Of a stretch of 64,000 nucleotides of DNA, positions 12,215-23,398 are shown one piece after another. The stretch is from NCBI RefSeq assembly GCF_905475395.1, contig NC_058342.1:18696640-18760639 (forward strand), written 5' to 3'. Made by a program: the position numbers and the translations under genes. This DNA is from Chrysoperla carnea (taxonomy: Eukaryota; Arthropoda; Insecta; Neuroptera; Chrysopidae). The number at the start of each line of letters is the position of its first letter. Position 1 is the first letter of the stretch. The notes under the pieces were generated by a model. The model made no database searches, had not been told where the DNA came from, and saw nothing but the letters and a program-made list of their open reading frames with translations.

Positions 12215-14445
12215 GAACTTTAAATGTCTGTAACTCGCTAAAATCAAATAATATATTTAGGTGGTTCCTTAGCTTAGACCATTAGGCTACATAGACTGAG
12301 CGTCAAACAATTTTAAGCGTGACCAACAACTGAGGTAATTGTTTAGGTCAAATACATCATGGCGGCGTAGAAATGTCAAAACAAAGTGTTGTTGTCATAC
12401 TTGTCATTGTAGATTCGTAAGAAAAAAATGTAAAGTGATACGTGATAAGTATTTTTTTATGTCAAAAAGCGAAAAAGTTCAGCGACATTTTGATGTTTTA
12501 AGTAAAACATTTTTTGGTATGAAAATTTGACATTCGATGTATGTTTTTTGATAAATGTTCCTTTATTCAATGCATATTTTTTTTTTGGTAAATGTCCTTA
12601 TATTCTTTTGGTTAATGTCCTCAGATGTTCGCACATCTCTCACTGTACGAAAAGATAGGCGATGCTCAGTCTATGCACTTTAATGTCAAACGAGTGGTTC
12701 ATAGGAAAAGTTGGCTTCTAATTCTTCACAAATTCGAACTTTCAATAATAAGTCAGGATTGAAAATTTTACTATTCAATTCCAAAAAAACTAGGTGCCTA
12801 GGGCCAATATTAAATATACATTTCCAAAGAAGCGAACATCCTCACAGAACTGCAGCTAGATTTATCTTCTAAGCTAGGACTATCAATATTATTAGAAAGA
12901 AATTACAGTAAAAATAAGCATTGTTCAATTTGAAAATAAAAACCCCTGCAAAGTTTGAAAGTATTTTACTTTTTTATATTGTCATTTGAGTGCATCATTT
13001 TTTGGATACTGAACCCTAATTTATTGTCGTTTTACTTTAGAACTTGCACTATAATCACATGAAGTTTGAGGTTTTCTATTATTGCGATGGAGAGAAAACG
13101 ATTCTTTAAAATTACGTCTTCCCCAATTAACTTTTTTCAATTAAAAGTATTAGCCATTATGACACTTGTTCTGTGAAAATTCCAACCGCTTACCTATTGC
13201 GATTTAGACAATAATACGAAACACTTAAAATATAAGTTTTGCATTTTTTATGGTAACTACCTATGCAAAAGTGGAGCTTTACTAACTATTGGCTATAAAA
13301 TAGTGAAAAATTAAGTTTTTTTTAAATTTTTTTAAACTTGATCTATTCCTGGGTATGTTCTGGGTAATCCTGGGTATTTCGATGAAACGTAAAAAATTCC
13401 GAAAGTAGGAATTTCACTGTTAAAATGTTCAAAATTAATTAACAAACCAGTCCAAAATCGAAAAATAACTTCAATTTGACTTCATGATTCATTCCCAAAT
13501 TACAAGATTGTCAGGCTATAATATTATTCTTTGCACATGCTTTGACAGTATAAAAATAAATTATTTGTTGGTAAGACAGTTTGTAAGTTACAAACTGAAT
13601 TTGTAAATGATACTTAGACTGTGATTTTAATTGGCGAGAAATATATTCACAAAATATGTAAACGCCAGTTTCTATTTATTTTCATTGTTAAAACTAGCAG
13701 AATCAATACACCCATATAAGAATTCACATTCTAAGCATTATACAATAACTACGATAGACAAGGATAGATATATACGTATCAGGCCATCTATTGATGAGCT
13801 ACTTAACTTTATTAAATAAATTACAGATTTCTGTATATTATTGCCATCTATTAACAAATAGCTCAATTGTTGGTTACACTGTTACAGATTTCTGTTTGAG
13901 TTGAGCTAGATGGTAATAGATGGCATTAATTTACAGAAATCTGTAATTTATTTAAAAAGGTTGAATAGCTCATTAATAGATGGCTTAATGGTATATATCT
14001 ATCCTTGTCTATCGTAGTTATTGTATAATGCCTAGAAGGTGACTTCTTATATGTTTGTGTTGATTCTGCTAGACTTAACAATGCTGCAATGAAAATAAAT
14101 AGAAACTGACATATACATATTTTGTTAATACCTTTCTCGTCAATTAAAGTCACAGTCTAAGTATCATTTCAAAATTCAGTTTGTATAATAAAAACTGTTG
14201 TACCAACAGATAAATTATTTTTATAGTGTCAAAGACATGAGTTACTAAAAATTTCACTTATCCAGAAGATTATTTTTTATTTTTTTCTCTTTTCTGAATT
14301 TTTTATTTATGTAACTATACTTTTTTGGTTAATGCAGATTTGCTGGAGCCAGTTTTAATAACATAAAAAAAAAAAAAAATGGAATTTAACTTCAATAGTC
14401 AATTTCTTGTAATTTGGAAATGAATCATGAAATTATTTTTCTTTA
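12215..14445. repeat. Foldback repeat unit 1 (first of two tandem copies)
   Basis: This unit and the next (14445 to about 19330) share sequence in the same order. Both have 'ctttaaatgtctgt' at the start, then 'aaactaggtgcctaggg', then 'ggactatcaata', then the 'ttttactttagaa/ttt' block, and finally a long inverted repeat. The inverted repeat in unit 1 has arms of about 13380-13870 and 13890-14440, pairing for example 'gatagacaaggatagata' (13752 on) with its complement near 13998. The arms meet at 'acagatttctgt' motifs near 13880. The right arm has a roughly 130-bp unrelated insert at about 14250-14385. An independent MITE sits at 12290-12675. Confidence 0.75.
12290..12675. mobile_element. 386-bp MITE with CATAGACTGAGC ends
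   Basis: Perfect 12-bp inverted ends, CATAGACTGAGC at 12290-12301 and its complement at 12664-12675, interrupt the start of foldback unit 1. The counterpart in unit 2 lacks this segment. A related left end ('acatagactgagtgtcaaacg') occurs again at about 30014-30040, so the family is dispersed. No clear target duplication was identified. The 63-codon frame inside is not protein-like. Confidence 0.7.
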
Positions 14446-14571
14446 AATGTCTGTTACTCGGTCAAATCAAAAACTAGGTGCCTAGGGCACATATTAAATA
14501 TATACTTCCAAAGAGCGGACATCCTCACAGATCCACAGCTAAATTTAGCCTCAGAGCTAGGACTATCAATA

Positions 14572-15089
14572 CGGAGTGTCCCATGAAAATGTATACACAC
14601 TTCAATACCTCATTTATTCTAATTTTAAATTTTTTTTCTAGTTTTAATCCATTTAAAATAATGGCTGCTATGAGCCTAGGCTATCAAAAACGAAAATATC
14701 ATGTCAAGTATTCGTGAGAAGTTTGAGGATGAAGACGACTATTATTTTCAACAAGTCTTCTCCAGACTTTTCACTAGATTTTTTTTGTGAGGACTCATCA
14801 TAGAAATGGTTTATTTGTCGAAACCGCAACAGTCGATCAATTGAAGTCGGCAATTCATAAAAAATGCAACAAAATTCCTAATGAAATTATTCACCACGTT
14901 TGCGATTCCATTGCTTCGCATTTTCAGCAATGTTTGGATCAAAGTGGGCATAAATTTGAACATTTGCACTGACTAATCAAATTCTATCAAATTTATCTTC
15001 TTTAAATTGCAATTTTTATCTGCAATCTATCTAACTATACACTGTTTTTATAATTACTCAAAGTGTGTACATTTTTTTGGGACACCATG
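14572..15089 (+). mobile_element. Tc1/mariner-type deletion derivative, TA duplication confirmed by empty site
   Basis: The ends CGGAGTGTCCCATGAAAATG (left) and CATGGTGTCCCAAAAAAATG (right, reverse-complemented) are inverted repeats of about 27 bp. TA lies at 14570-14571 and 15090-15091. The matching place in foldback unit 1 (about 12890) reads straight through 'ctatcaata-ttattag', which is the pre-insertion sequence with a single TA. Length is 518 bp, so most of the transposase gene is deleted. Confidence 0.85.
14787..14972 (+). pseudogene. C-terminal stub of a mariner/Tc-like transposase
   Basis: The frame encodes about 61 residues ending 'CLDQSGHKFEHLH'. It contains 'VDQLKSAIHKKCNKIPNEII', the usual C-terminal pattern of IS630-Tc1-mariner transposases, where helices after the DDE core are followed by a 'GGHFEHL'-like tail. 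The catalytic triad is upstream of this part and is absent. It lies inside the TIR-bounded fragment 14572-15089, consistent with an internal deletion product. Confidence 0.7.
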
Positions 15090-15840
15090 TATTATTAGAA
15101 AAAAAATTACCGTAAAAGGGGCCTTGTTCATTTCGAAAACTAAACCCTTGTAAAGATCAAATCAGATCTTTATCTAGTCAGTATAATCATCTAGTTATTT
15201 TATCAGATCAGTATCTAGTTATTTAATCGTTAATTTTTTGATACGGAACCCTAATTAATTATCGTTTTACTTTAGAGTTTGTACTATTTTACTGTTATTG
15301 CGATAGAAAAATACCGTTTCTTTTAAATCATCTCTGTCTCCTCCCCTACATTTGTCCTATTTTATTTGAAAGTTATCAGCCATAATGACGTATGTTCTGT
15401 GAAATAAAAAAATATGTTCTAGCGGCTTTGACAAGGTAATACGAAGCACTTAAAATATAAGTACTGCATTTTTAAGGTATAATTATGCAGAAGTTCTTCC
15501 CTTACTTTTGGCTATAAAATAGTAAAAAGTGAGCTTTTTCAAATTAAAAAAAAAAATCTTTTTTTCCTGGGTATGTATTTTGTTAGATGAAACGTAAAAA
15601 GTTCCGAAAGTAGGAATTTTACTATCAAAATGGTCGAAATTATATAACTAATTAGTCGAAAATCGAAAAATAACTTCAATTTGACTTCATGAGTGATTTC
15701 CAAATTACAAAAAAATGACTATTACAAGTTGTAACACTTGGTTTTTTTTCACAGTATAAAAATAATTTATTTATCTGTTGGTAAAACAGTTTTTATTATA
15801 CAAACTGAATTTTGAAATGATACTTAGACTGTGACTTTAA

Positions 15841-18464
15841 CCCCTTAACTACCGACACTGTTTCTCTAGGAAGCTACTAGTGGTACTTCAGTGTACCGAC
15901 TATTTGAATTCTCTGTAAAACTTATTAACAATATTTATTTCTAGATATTTTGGTGGTACTTTAAAGTTTAATGTATTCTTATACGGATTATGATTCAAAA
16001 ACTTGAAAAAACTTGCAATAACAGCATGTTTACACTAATTGAGACTCAGTTCTTGTCAAAGGTTATAATTGCGTATTTTAGTGTAAATTATCGAACAAAA
16101 TTCAGGTATAATTTTGAATTTTTAATTAAATATGTGGATTTTTATTAATAATTAATGTGTTTTGAATGTGCCTGTATAAAATAGTTTTATTTTATTAAAT
16201 TGTTCATCTTTAAATATCAAAAAATATAAACTGGACTCGTAAGTACCATTAAGTAAGTACAATGCTTTTGTAAGCATTGTTATGATATTATTTTGAAACA
16301 ATAAAATAGTATTTGAAATAAATCGATTTTAGTACAGTAATTGAAAATGTGTTCGAGAAATAGAGCTATGACTGATGATGAGTTAATAAGAATACTTGAA
16401 GAAGATATTCCATTCGATTTATCTGAACAAACCGATGAAGAGGATGATTTTGAACAGGAGGAGGATAATAATACTGATCACTTTACGGATGTTTTTGAAA
16501 GAAATTTAGATAACATGTTTAATGAAGACGAAGAATTAGATATTGAAATGGGACCTGCGGTACCATCTACATTACAAGATATTACAAATATTTTACATGA
16601 ATGCAGGACTTGGAAAAAAATTGAAGAAGATAAGAATATTGGTCCTTATTATTTGCCAGAAGGTATACGGTAACCATCATAATATTTTAGTATGTATTGA
16701 AATTCTGTTCTCTTGCAGGTGTAAATTTAGACGAAATTTCCGATTGTGAGACACCCACTGATTTTTTTATAAAGGTAATGGGTCCTGCAATAAAACACAT
16801 AACTTTCCAATCGAATTTATATGCCACCCAAAAAAATAAAAACTTAAAACTTACCGAAGATGAACTTTTATCGTTCTTTGCATTGAATTTTTTTATGGGG
16901 TATCACCAATTACCTTCCATTAAAAATTATTGGTCAACCGATAAAGATTATGACGTTCCGTTTGTAAGGAATATTATGACACGGACGCGATTTGAAACGA
17001 TACTTTCCAATATTCATATCAACGACAATACATTTATAACAAATAGTAATGATAAACTATACAAAGTAAGGCCTTTGATAGACATTTTGAACGAACAATT
17101 TAAGCATTATTACTATGGTTCAAGAGAGCTGGCTGTAGATGAAGCCATGATCCTTTTCAAAGGAAGATCCACGATTAAACAATATAATCCAATGAAACCT
17201 GTGAAAAGAGGTTATAAGTTATGGATCTTGGCGGATAAATGTGGATTCGTAAAGAAATTCGATGTATATCAAGGGAAAACCGGTCAAGTTGACAAAAAAT
17301 TTGAAAATTACAATTTAGGTGAACGCGTTGTGTTAGAAATGACTGAAGAGCATTGGGGGAAACAAAAAATTATTTATTTCGATAATTTCTTCACATCGTT
17401 ACGATTGTTGGAAAAATTGAAAGTTGAAGGAACTTTCGCCTGCGGCACTATACGACAAAATAGAAAAGGTATTCCTCCTACCATTAATGATAAGCACATG
17501 AAAAGAGGCGATTTCGATCACAAGACAAGTAACACAGGCATTACATTCTGTAAATGGATGGATAATCGACCAGTTCTCTTGGCCTCAAATTATAATGGTA
17601 GTAAAGAAACTACAGTAGAAAGAAGAGATAAAAAAGGGGAAAAACATCCAATAAAGTGTCCCGAAGTAATATGCGATTATGGAAAATTTATGGGTGGTGT
17701 CGATCGAGCCGATCATCTACGCAGTTTATATAATTTAGACAGAAGATCTAAGAAATGGTGGCACCGTTTACTTTTTGGAATGATAGAAATTTCTTTGATA
17801 AATGCATATATAATTTATTGCCAAGCTCGAACTAAAATGAGCGTGTTGGAGTTTCGTAGAGCTGTCACAAATGGACTAGCAGTAAAAGGTGCTACTTTAC
17901 CTTCTACATCAAGATTGTCAAATTCACGCATCAGCTATGGTAATCGTCCGCAAAAGAGAAAATATAATTATTCGGTATCTCAAGACTTACGACTAAGTAA
18001 TAGAGGTGCTCATTGGGCACGATTTGGGAATCAAAGAGGAAGGTGTGAACAGTGCCGCTGTTATGGAATACAATCAAGACCTTTTTCAAAGTGCTCAGCT
18101 TGTGGAATTTTTTTATGCTGTAACAAGGAAAAAAATTGTTTCCTTCATTACCACCAGGATTAATTTATTTATTGGTAATTATTTCGATTGTTAAAGATTA
18201 TAATAAGAAAATATTAAATTATTTTTGAAATTTAAATAATTTGAGTTTTATTGTTGTATGAATCCCTTAGTGGTACCTTGAAGTACCCAAATTTTATCTC
18301 CGGTTTGGTAAATAATTTTTGAATTTTTTAAAGAAATCCGTATTCGTAAACTATTCGAGATATCAAAACATCAAGCAGCACCAAAAAATTTCCATTATTT
18401 CACATGCTGGGGTTTCAGAGGTAGTAAAAATCAGGACTGATAAGTACCACTAGTAGCTAAAGGG
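15841..18464 (+). mobile_element. piggyBac-family transposon, apparently complete (2624 bp)
   Basis: TTAA flanks both ends (15837-15840 and 18465-18468). The left end is CCCCTTAACTACCG and the right end, reverse-complemented, is CCCTTTAGCTACTAGTGG. A subterminal block AGCTACTAGTGGTACTT occurs about 30 bp in on the left and at the tip on the right. The sister copies of the host repeat read 'gactttaattgac' (complement near 14145 and 19070), which is exactly this site with one TTAA and no element. The element carries one transposase gene with all catalytic aspartates, so it could be autonomous. Confidence 0.95.
16341..18163 (+). CDS. piggyBac transposase, two exons (16341-16662, 16719-18163)
   Basis: This is a DDE_Tnp_1_7 transposase that cuts and pastes at TTAA. 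Exon 1 gives an acidic N-terminus. A 56-nt intron (16663-16718, GT...AG, preceded by T/C-rich 'ttctgttctcttgcag') joins 'PEG' to 'VNLDEISDCETPTDFF', restoring one frame of about 588 aa, the usual length of the family (near 590). The conserved aspartates are visible in exon 2 at 'LAVDEAMIL', 'IYFDNFFTS' and 'GGVDRAD'. The C-terminus is a cysteine-rich ring-like domain ('CEQCR...CSACGIFLCC...NCF'). No stop or frameshift was seen other than the intron. Without splicing, exon 1 stops at 16671-16673. The start ATG is chosen because it follows the 5' TIR region and opens the acidic stretch typical of the family. Whether it is active is not shown. Confidence 0.93.
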
Positions 18465-19399
18465 TTAATTGACGAGAAAGGTATTAACAAAATATGTATA
18501 TGTCAGTTTCTATTTATTTTCATTGTAACACTTGGTTTTTTTTCACAGTATAAAAATAATTTATTTATCTGTTGGTAAAACAGTTTTTATTATACAAACT
18601 GAATTTTGAAATGATACTTAGACTAGCAGAATCAACACAAACATATAAGAAGTCACCTTCTAGGCATTATACAATAACTACGATAGACAAGGATAGATAT
18701 ATACTATTAAGCCATCTATTAATGATCTATTCAACTTTTTTAAATAAATTACAGATTTCTGTAAATTAATGCCATCTATTACCATCTAATTCAACTCAAA
18801 CAGAAATCTGTAACAGTGTAACCAACAATAGAGTTATTCGTTAATAGATGGCAATAACTTACAGAAATCTGTAATTTATTTAATAAAGTTAAATAGCTCA
18901 TCAATAGATGGCTTGATAGTCTATGTCTATCCTTGTCTATCTTAATCATTGTATAATACTTCGATGTGACTACCTATTTGGGTGTATTGATTCTGTTTCT
19001 GGTATGCTTCACAATGAAAATAAATAGAAACTGGTGTATACATATTTTGTGAATGTCCTTCTCGTCAATTAAAGTCACAGTCTAAGTATAAGTTCAAAAT
19101 TCAGTTTGTATAATAAAAACTGTTTTACCAACAGACAAATTATTTTTATACTGGCAAAGACAAGTGCTACAATTTTTAATAGTGAATTTCTTGTAATTTG
19201 GAAATGAATCATGAAGTCAAATTGAACTTATTTTCGATTTTAATTTTGACCATTTTAATAGTAAAATTTTTATTTTCGGAATTTATTTGCGTTTCATCGA
19301 ACAAGTACATACCTAGGAAGAAAAGAATTTTTTTAAAACTTTCATTTTTTAAAGGTGTCCGAAATTTTTTCATAATTCGAATTAATTATTTTTGAAAAA

Positions 19400-20700
19400 T
19401 TCTTTTGAGAATCATTTGTTAATTTTTGAGAATAATATTATCAGTTTTCACAGTTAAAAAAAATCATTGCCTAGCATGTTTAAGGTAATACGAGCGCCAA
19501 GGCAAAGTTTAGACTTGTTGTGATGATGAATTTTGTTATAACTTAATGAATGTAGACGATAAATAAGAATAAAATTTTTCGAAATCTGCTACATCACAAT
19601 CGCTGATGTTAGTATTTTCCATAAATTCATTCATCATTAACAGCTTTTCATTTTCAGAAGTCTGTTAGTATCATTTTTTTCAATTTTTCCTGAAAAATGT
19701 AAAAGTGTAAATCGCACTTCGATTGGAGTCAAAAGCGTAAATAATACAAATAATTAACTTCTTTAAGAAATTTATTTATCTAGATTAAATAAGTATCAGA
19801 TTGCATACATAAATAAATAATTAAGAACTTTTCCAAGAATTTTAAAACAACGATAAAAAAAAATTACACTTTTAGACAGTGTAAGTTATTTTAGTGACCG
19901 TTATTTTGAAATTCTTGGAAAAAGTTAACAATTAAATGATGACAATTAATCAATAGTGCAAGGTTAATTTTTATGAAAAATTATCAAGGATTATTTTTTA
20001 TGAACATAATGATAATTTTTTGAATTTAACAAGCAAACAAACAAACAACCAAAAGTTTTGTATAATCTTTTGAAAGTAATTGTTGTGTTAATATTAAAAA
20101 TAGATTAAGTGAATGAATGAATGAATTTGTAAAATAAATTAAGTGAATGAATAAATAAAAAAGAGGAATTTGGAATTTCAATTAGATTTTCAAATTTCAT
20201 GAAGAGTCAAAAAAAAAAGTTTAATTAAAAAAGGAAGATGTTGTGTTAAGTATTATATAATTATTCTAGAATTATCTATTTGTTATTTACCTAATAAATA
20301 TTACTTGTTTTTGTAATAATAATTATTCAATAAAGAACAGTTGCTCAGACAACACGTCCCGAACATAACAATCGTCATCACTTTTAGTAATAAAATTATG
20401 CCTACTTGAAAGGTAACTGTAATAACAAAATATTTTGTAAAATTAAAACTTAAAAGCAAAGAATCGTAATTAAATATTTATTGCTTTTGGCAGTACAAAT
20501 AATACCGAATTGTTTAGAATTACAAAGGGTTGGTTATGTTGTAATTTAGTAATTTGTATACATTTTAATCTTTTTTGTTACTCACTCATATAATAAAATA
20601 TATTTATAGATCGAATTTGTTGACAAAAAATTCCGATTTATATTATTGTAATTTAATCATTGTACCCACAACTCTTCATTTATTCTAAAAATCTTATATA
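19400..20700. other. Non-coding stretch
   Basis: No coding frame is seen. Tetranucleotide runs such as (GAAT)n near 20110-20135 and 'acaaacaa' near 20030-20050 are present. The 5' exons of the following P-element gene could be expected here, but I could not recognise a THAP domain. Confidence 0.4.
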
Positions 20701-20722
20701 ATAATTTTTTTTATGATATTTT

Positions 20723-22679
20723 ATGTTAAGAGGAATTGTACAAAATTGGAAACAGACGGTGCTATACCAGTTTGTGAATGGAGCCGCAAAAGGGCCACAA
20801 ATAGTAAAGGCCATTAAAGAAATTATTTTGGCTGCACAAAATGTTGGATTTAATGTTGTAGGTACTATTTGTGACCAAGGGTCAAATAATATCAACGCGA
20901 TCCATCGTATACTAGAGGATACGCGGGGAAAATATTTGGCCCGAGGTGAGGAACTCAGACATCAAGTTTTTGAAATTGGAGAATCAACAATAATTCCTCT
21001 CTTTGACACTCCCCATCTCTTAAAAGGAATAAGAAATAATTTGATATCAAAAAATATTTTATTCCAGAAAGACGGTGAAAAAAAAGTGGCGAAGTGGAAC
21101 GATATCCTGAAGGCTTGGATATTGGACTCTCCAAGTGGCGATCTTAGAGTAATGCACAAGTTGACGGAGCATCATGTCAATCCCAAAATTTAAAAAAAGT
21201 TTCTGTTTGTGCCCAAATTTTTAGTCGTTCAGTTGCGGCAGGAATCAATTTAATGATTCCATCACTAGCAAAGTGTGTAAGTGTTTGCGTAAAACTTTTA
21301 TTGCCAATTAAGTGTAAATATAAAACAAAGCTTAAATGAGGTTTATTTTTCAGAATTCACTATTGGTGAAACGAAAATGGAGAGGCGCGCTACAGAAACG
21401 GCAGTTTTTTTAAAATTTATGGATGATGTGTTCGATAGCGTCAATGGTTGCGGACCTTTCAACGAAGGAGGAAAAAAACTCAAAACTCAGATAGATCTTA
21501 AGGAAGGGGATAGCTTACAAGTAAAGTTTTGGAGAGAGGCTATCCCCATTTTCAAAAGTATGGAATGCCTCGACTCGAGTGGAAGACGAATGACACACGC
21601 CCACCGACTTTCAAAAATTGGGTATTTACGTTGGAAAATTTAATTTTACCGACGAATACATTAAAGGATCTTGGAATTGAGACGTTGGTTCCCAGGTTTT
21701 TGAACCAAGATCCCTTAGAGAATTTTTTCGGGAAAGTTCGTCAACGAGGAAGTCGGTGGTCGAATCCATCGTGCCATGCTTTTGGACCGTTTTACAAATC
21801 TCTTCTGGTCACTAACTTAGTTAGTAAACATTCTGTGGGAGGGAATTGTGAAGATGATGGGTCGGAGTTGCTGATTCCATTGCAAACATTTATCTTACAG
21901 GTAAATAATAACTTTTGATTATTAACAATTGTTGATAACTTTTGTTAAATTTATTTAAGAACTTGATTATGTTTCTACGTTTCTAAAAAATTATAGTTAG
22001 AATATTGTTATTTTTATCGATTTTAAAATTTTATGAAAACAGTTACAAAAAATTACTTTTATTTTTTACTAATGGTTTCTTTTTTTCTTATTAGAGTGAA
22101 AATCAGGAGAGAGGAGAAGCGGAGATTACAGCGGTTGAGATTCCATCTGAAGTTTTGAGTCATATTTTAAATGATTTAGAGAAAAATGCTATTGCTTATG
22201 TAGGGGGGTGCATTTTAAAAAACATTAAAATAAAAAAGTGTGAGGAGGGTAAATATAATGTGTTTTTGCAGCAGGAGGAGGATAATGTATTTTTAAATTT
22301 TGTGCGCGAAAAAGAGTTTGGGGGGGCCGTTGCTACTAGGCTTAACTATATAAATAGTCAATTTTTATTAAATATGACTAAGGCTTATAATATCGCTAAA
22401 TTTATTTTGAAAAATGACCCAAACAAAAAACATTTGTTAAAAGTGATTAGGAAAATGGTTTTTCAGAACGTAAAATTCAATTTCAAAGAATGCGAGCATT
22501 CTACGAAGTTGAAATTTAATATTGTACATAATTTTTGCAAGATGATTGTGTTCACTTATTTTAACGGATTTAATAGTATATTGGCCGGTAAAGATTTAAG
22601 ATCTTTGCCTTTCAATAGTAGTAGCTTGTATAAAATCGCGAAGAAGTTGCATGACCAGTACAAACATACTAAAAAGTAA
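20723..22679 (+). pseudogene. P-element (THAP9-like) transposase, frameshifted
   Basis: Three stretches match P-type transposases in order. The first (20723-21276) has 'GTICDQGSNN' and 'FDTPHLLKGIRNN', family signatures of the RNase H-like core. The second (21354-21900) has 'RFLNQDPLENFFGKVRQRG'. The third (22095-22679) starts near 'EIPSEVLSHILNDLEKNAI' and is the C-terminal domain. Probable introns are 21277-21353 (GTAAGT...CAG) and 21901-22094 (GTAAAT...TAG). Frameshifts near 21187 and between 21580 and 21610 break the frame, so it is dead. No THAP zinc finger, terminal inverted repeats or 8-bp target duplication were found; the 5' part is missing or unrecognised. Confidence 0.88.
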
Positions 22680-22689
22680 ATAATTAACA

Positions 22690-23398
22690 AATCTTTTATG
22701 TTTGGGTATTTTTCGGTTATTAGATAAAATGAGGATGTAATAAAATCGTCCCATTTAAGGAGAATTGATAAAAAAATGAGACCACTATATTAAAGACAAT
22801 CTCTAATTTAAAATCCATTGAATTTCTATCAATTTCTGGGAACAAAATACTCAAAAGAGAATTGTAAAAATGTAATCAAATTCGCCATACAAAATCTTGA
22901 CATGAAAAAGGAGGACGCGTCGCGTGGTTTTTCCTCTAAAAGTTTTTTCTCTACGAAAATTCTATTCAGTTCTCTTTTACAGAGATAATAAAATTTTCGA
23001 TTGCTCGTTTCTTTCTTATTGTAATAGAAAACTGATGCAGTGAAAATTTAAAAAACCATTTTATCCCACCTGTGAAAAAACTAGACGTCTATTGCCCGAA
23101 ATTTTGAAAATAGCAATAGAAAAAAATGTCCCTTAAAAATTAAAAACATATAACTATATATTATAAATAAAACAACTTTTGTTTGAAACAGTTTTTAGTT
23201 AGCATCACTATTTACCCGTAAGGGAGCAAATTAAATTAAAATCTAGGATCACTTAAAAATAGTTCTCCATGTAGATTGTGCTCTCCATATAATGTCTTTC
23301 TTTTTATTACCATAGAAAGAACTAAAGTGGGTTTTTAGGCTTATTGATATCCTTGTTATCAGTAAAACTGTTTAGTTTAAATCTTCATTCTTTTTTAG
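22690..23398. other. Non-coding stretch before the BEN gene exons
   Basis: No feature recognised. This probably includes the intron upstream of the first BEN-gene exon that I can see, or its promoter region. Confidence 0.4.

Larger units (their letters stand above)
14445..19330. repeat. Foldback repeat unit 2, interrupted by mariner and piggyBac insertions
   Basis: This is the second copy of the unit at 12215-14445. Without its insertions it would be about the same length. The left half holds a mariner-type fragment (14572-15089). The left arm of the inverted repeat is split by a 2.6-kb piggyBac (15841-18464). The right arm runs from about 18830 to 19330 and matches 15560-15830 plus 18470-18810 in inverted orientation. 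A perfect 100-bp segment is duplicated at 15731-15830 and 18525-18624, one copy on each side of the piggyBac. Confidence 0.75.

Noticed and set aside
16543-16749. Alternative frame across the piggyBac intron
   Set aside because: Splicing 16663-16718 restores the family sequence exactly; the unspliced overlapping frame has no homology.
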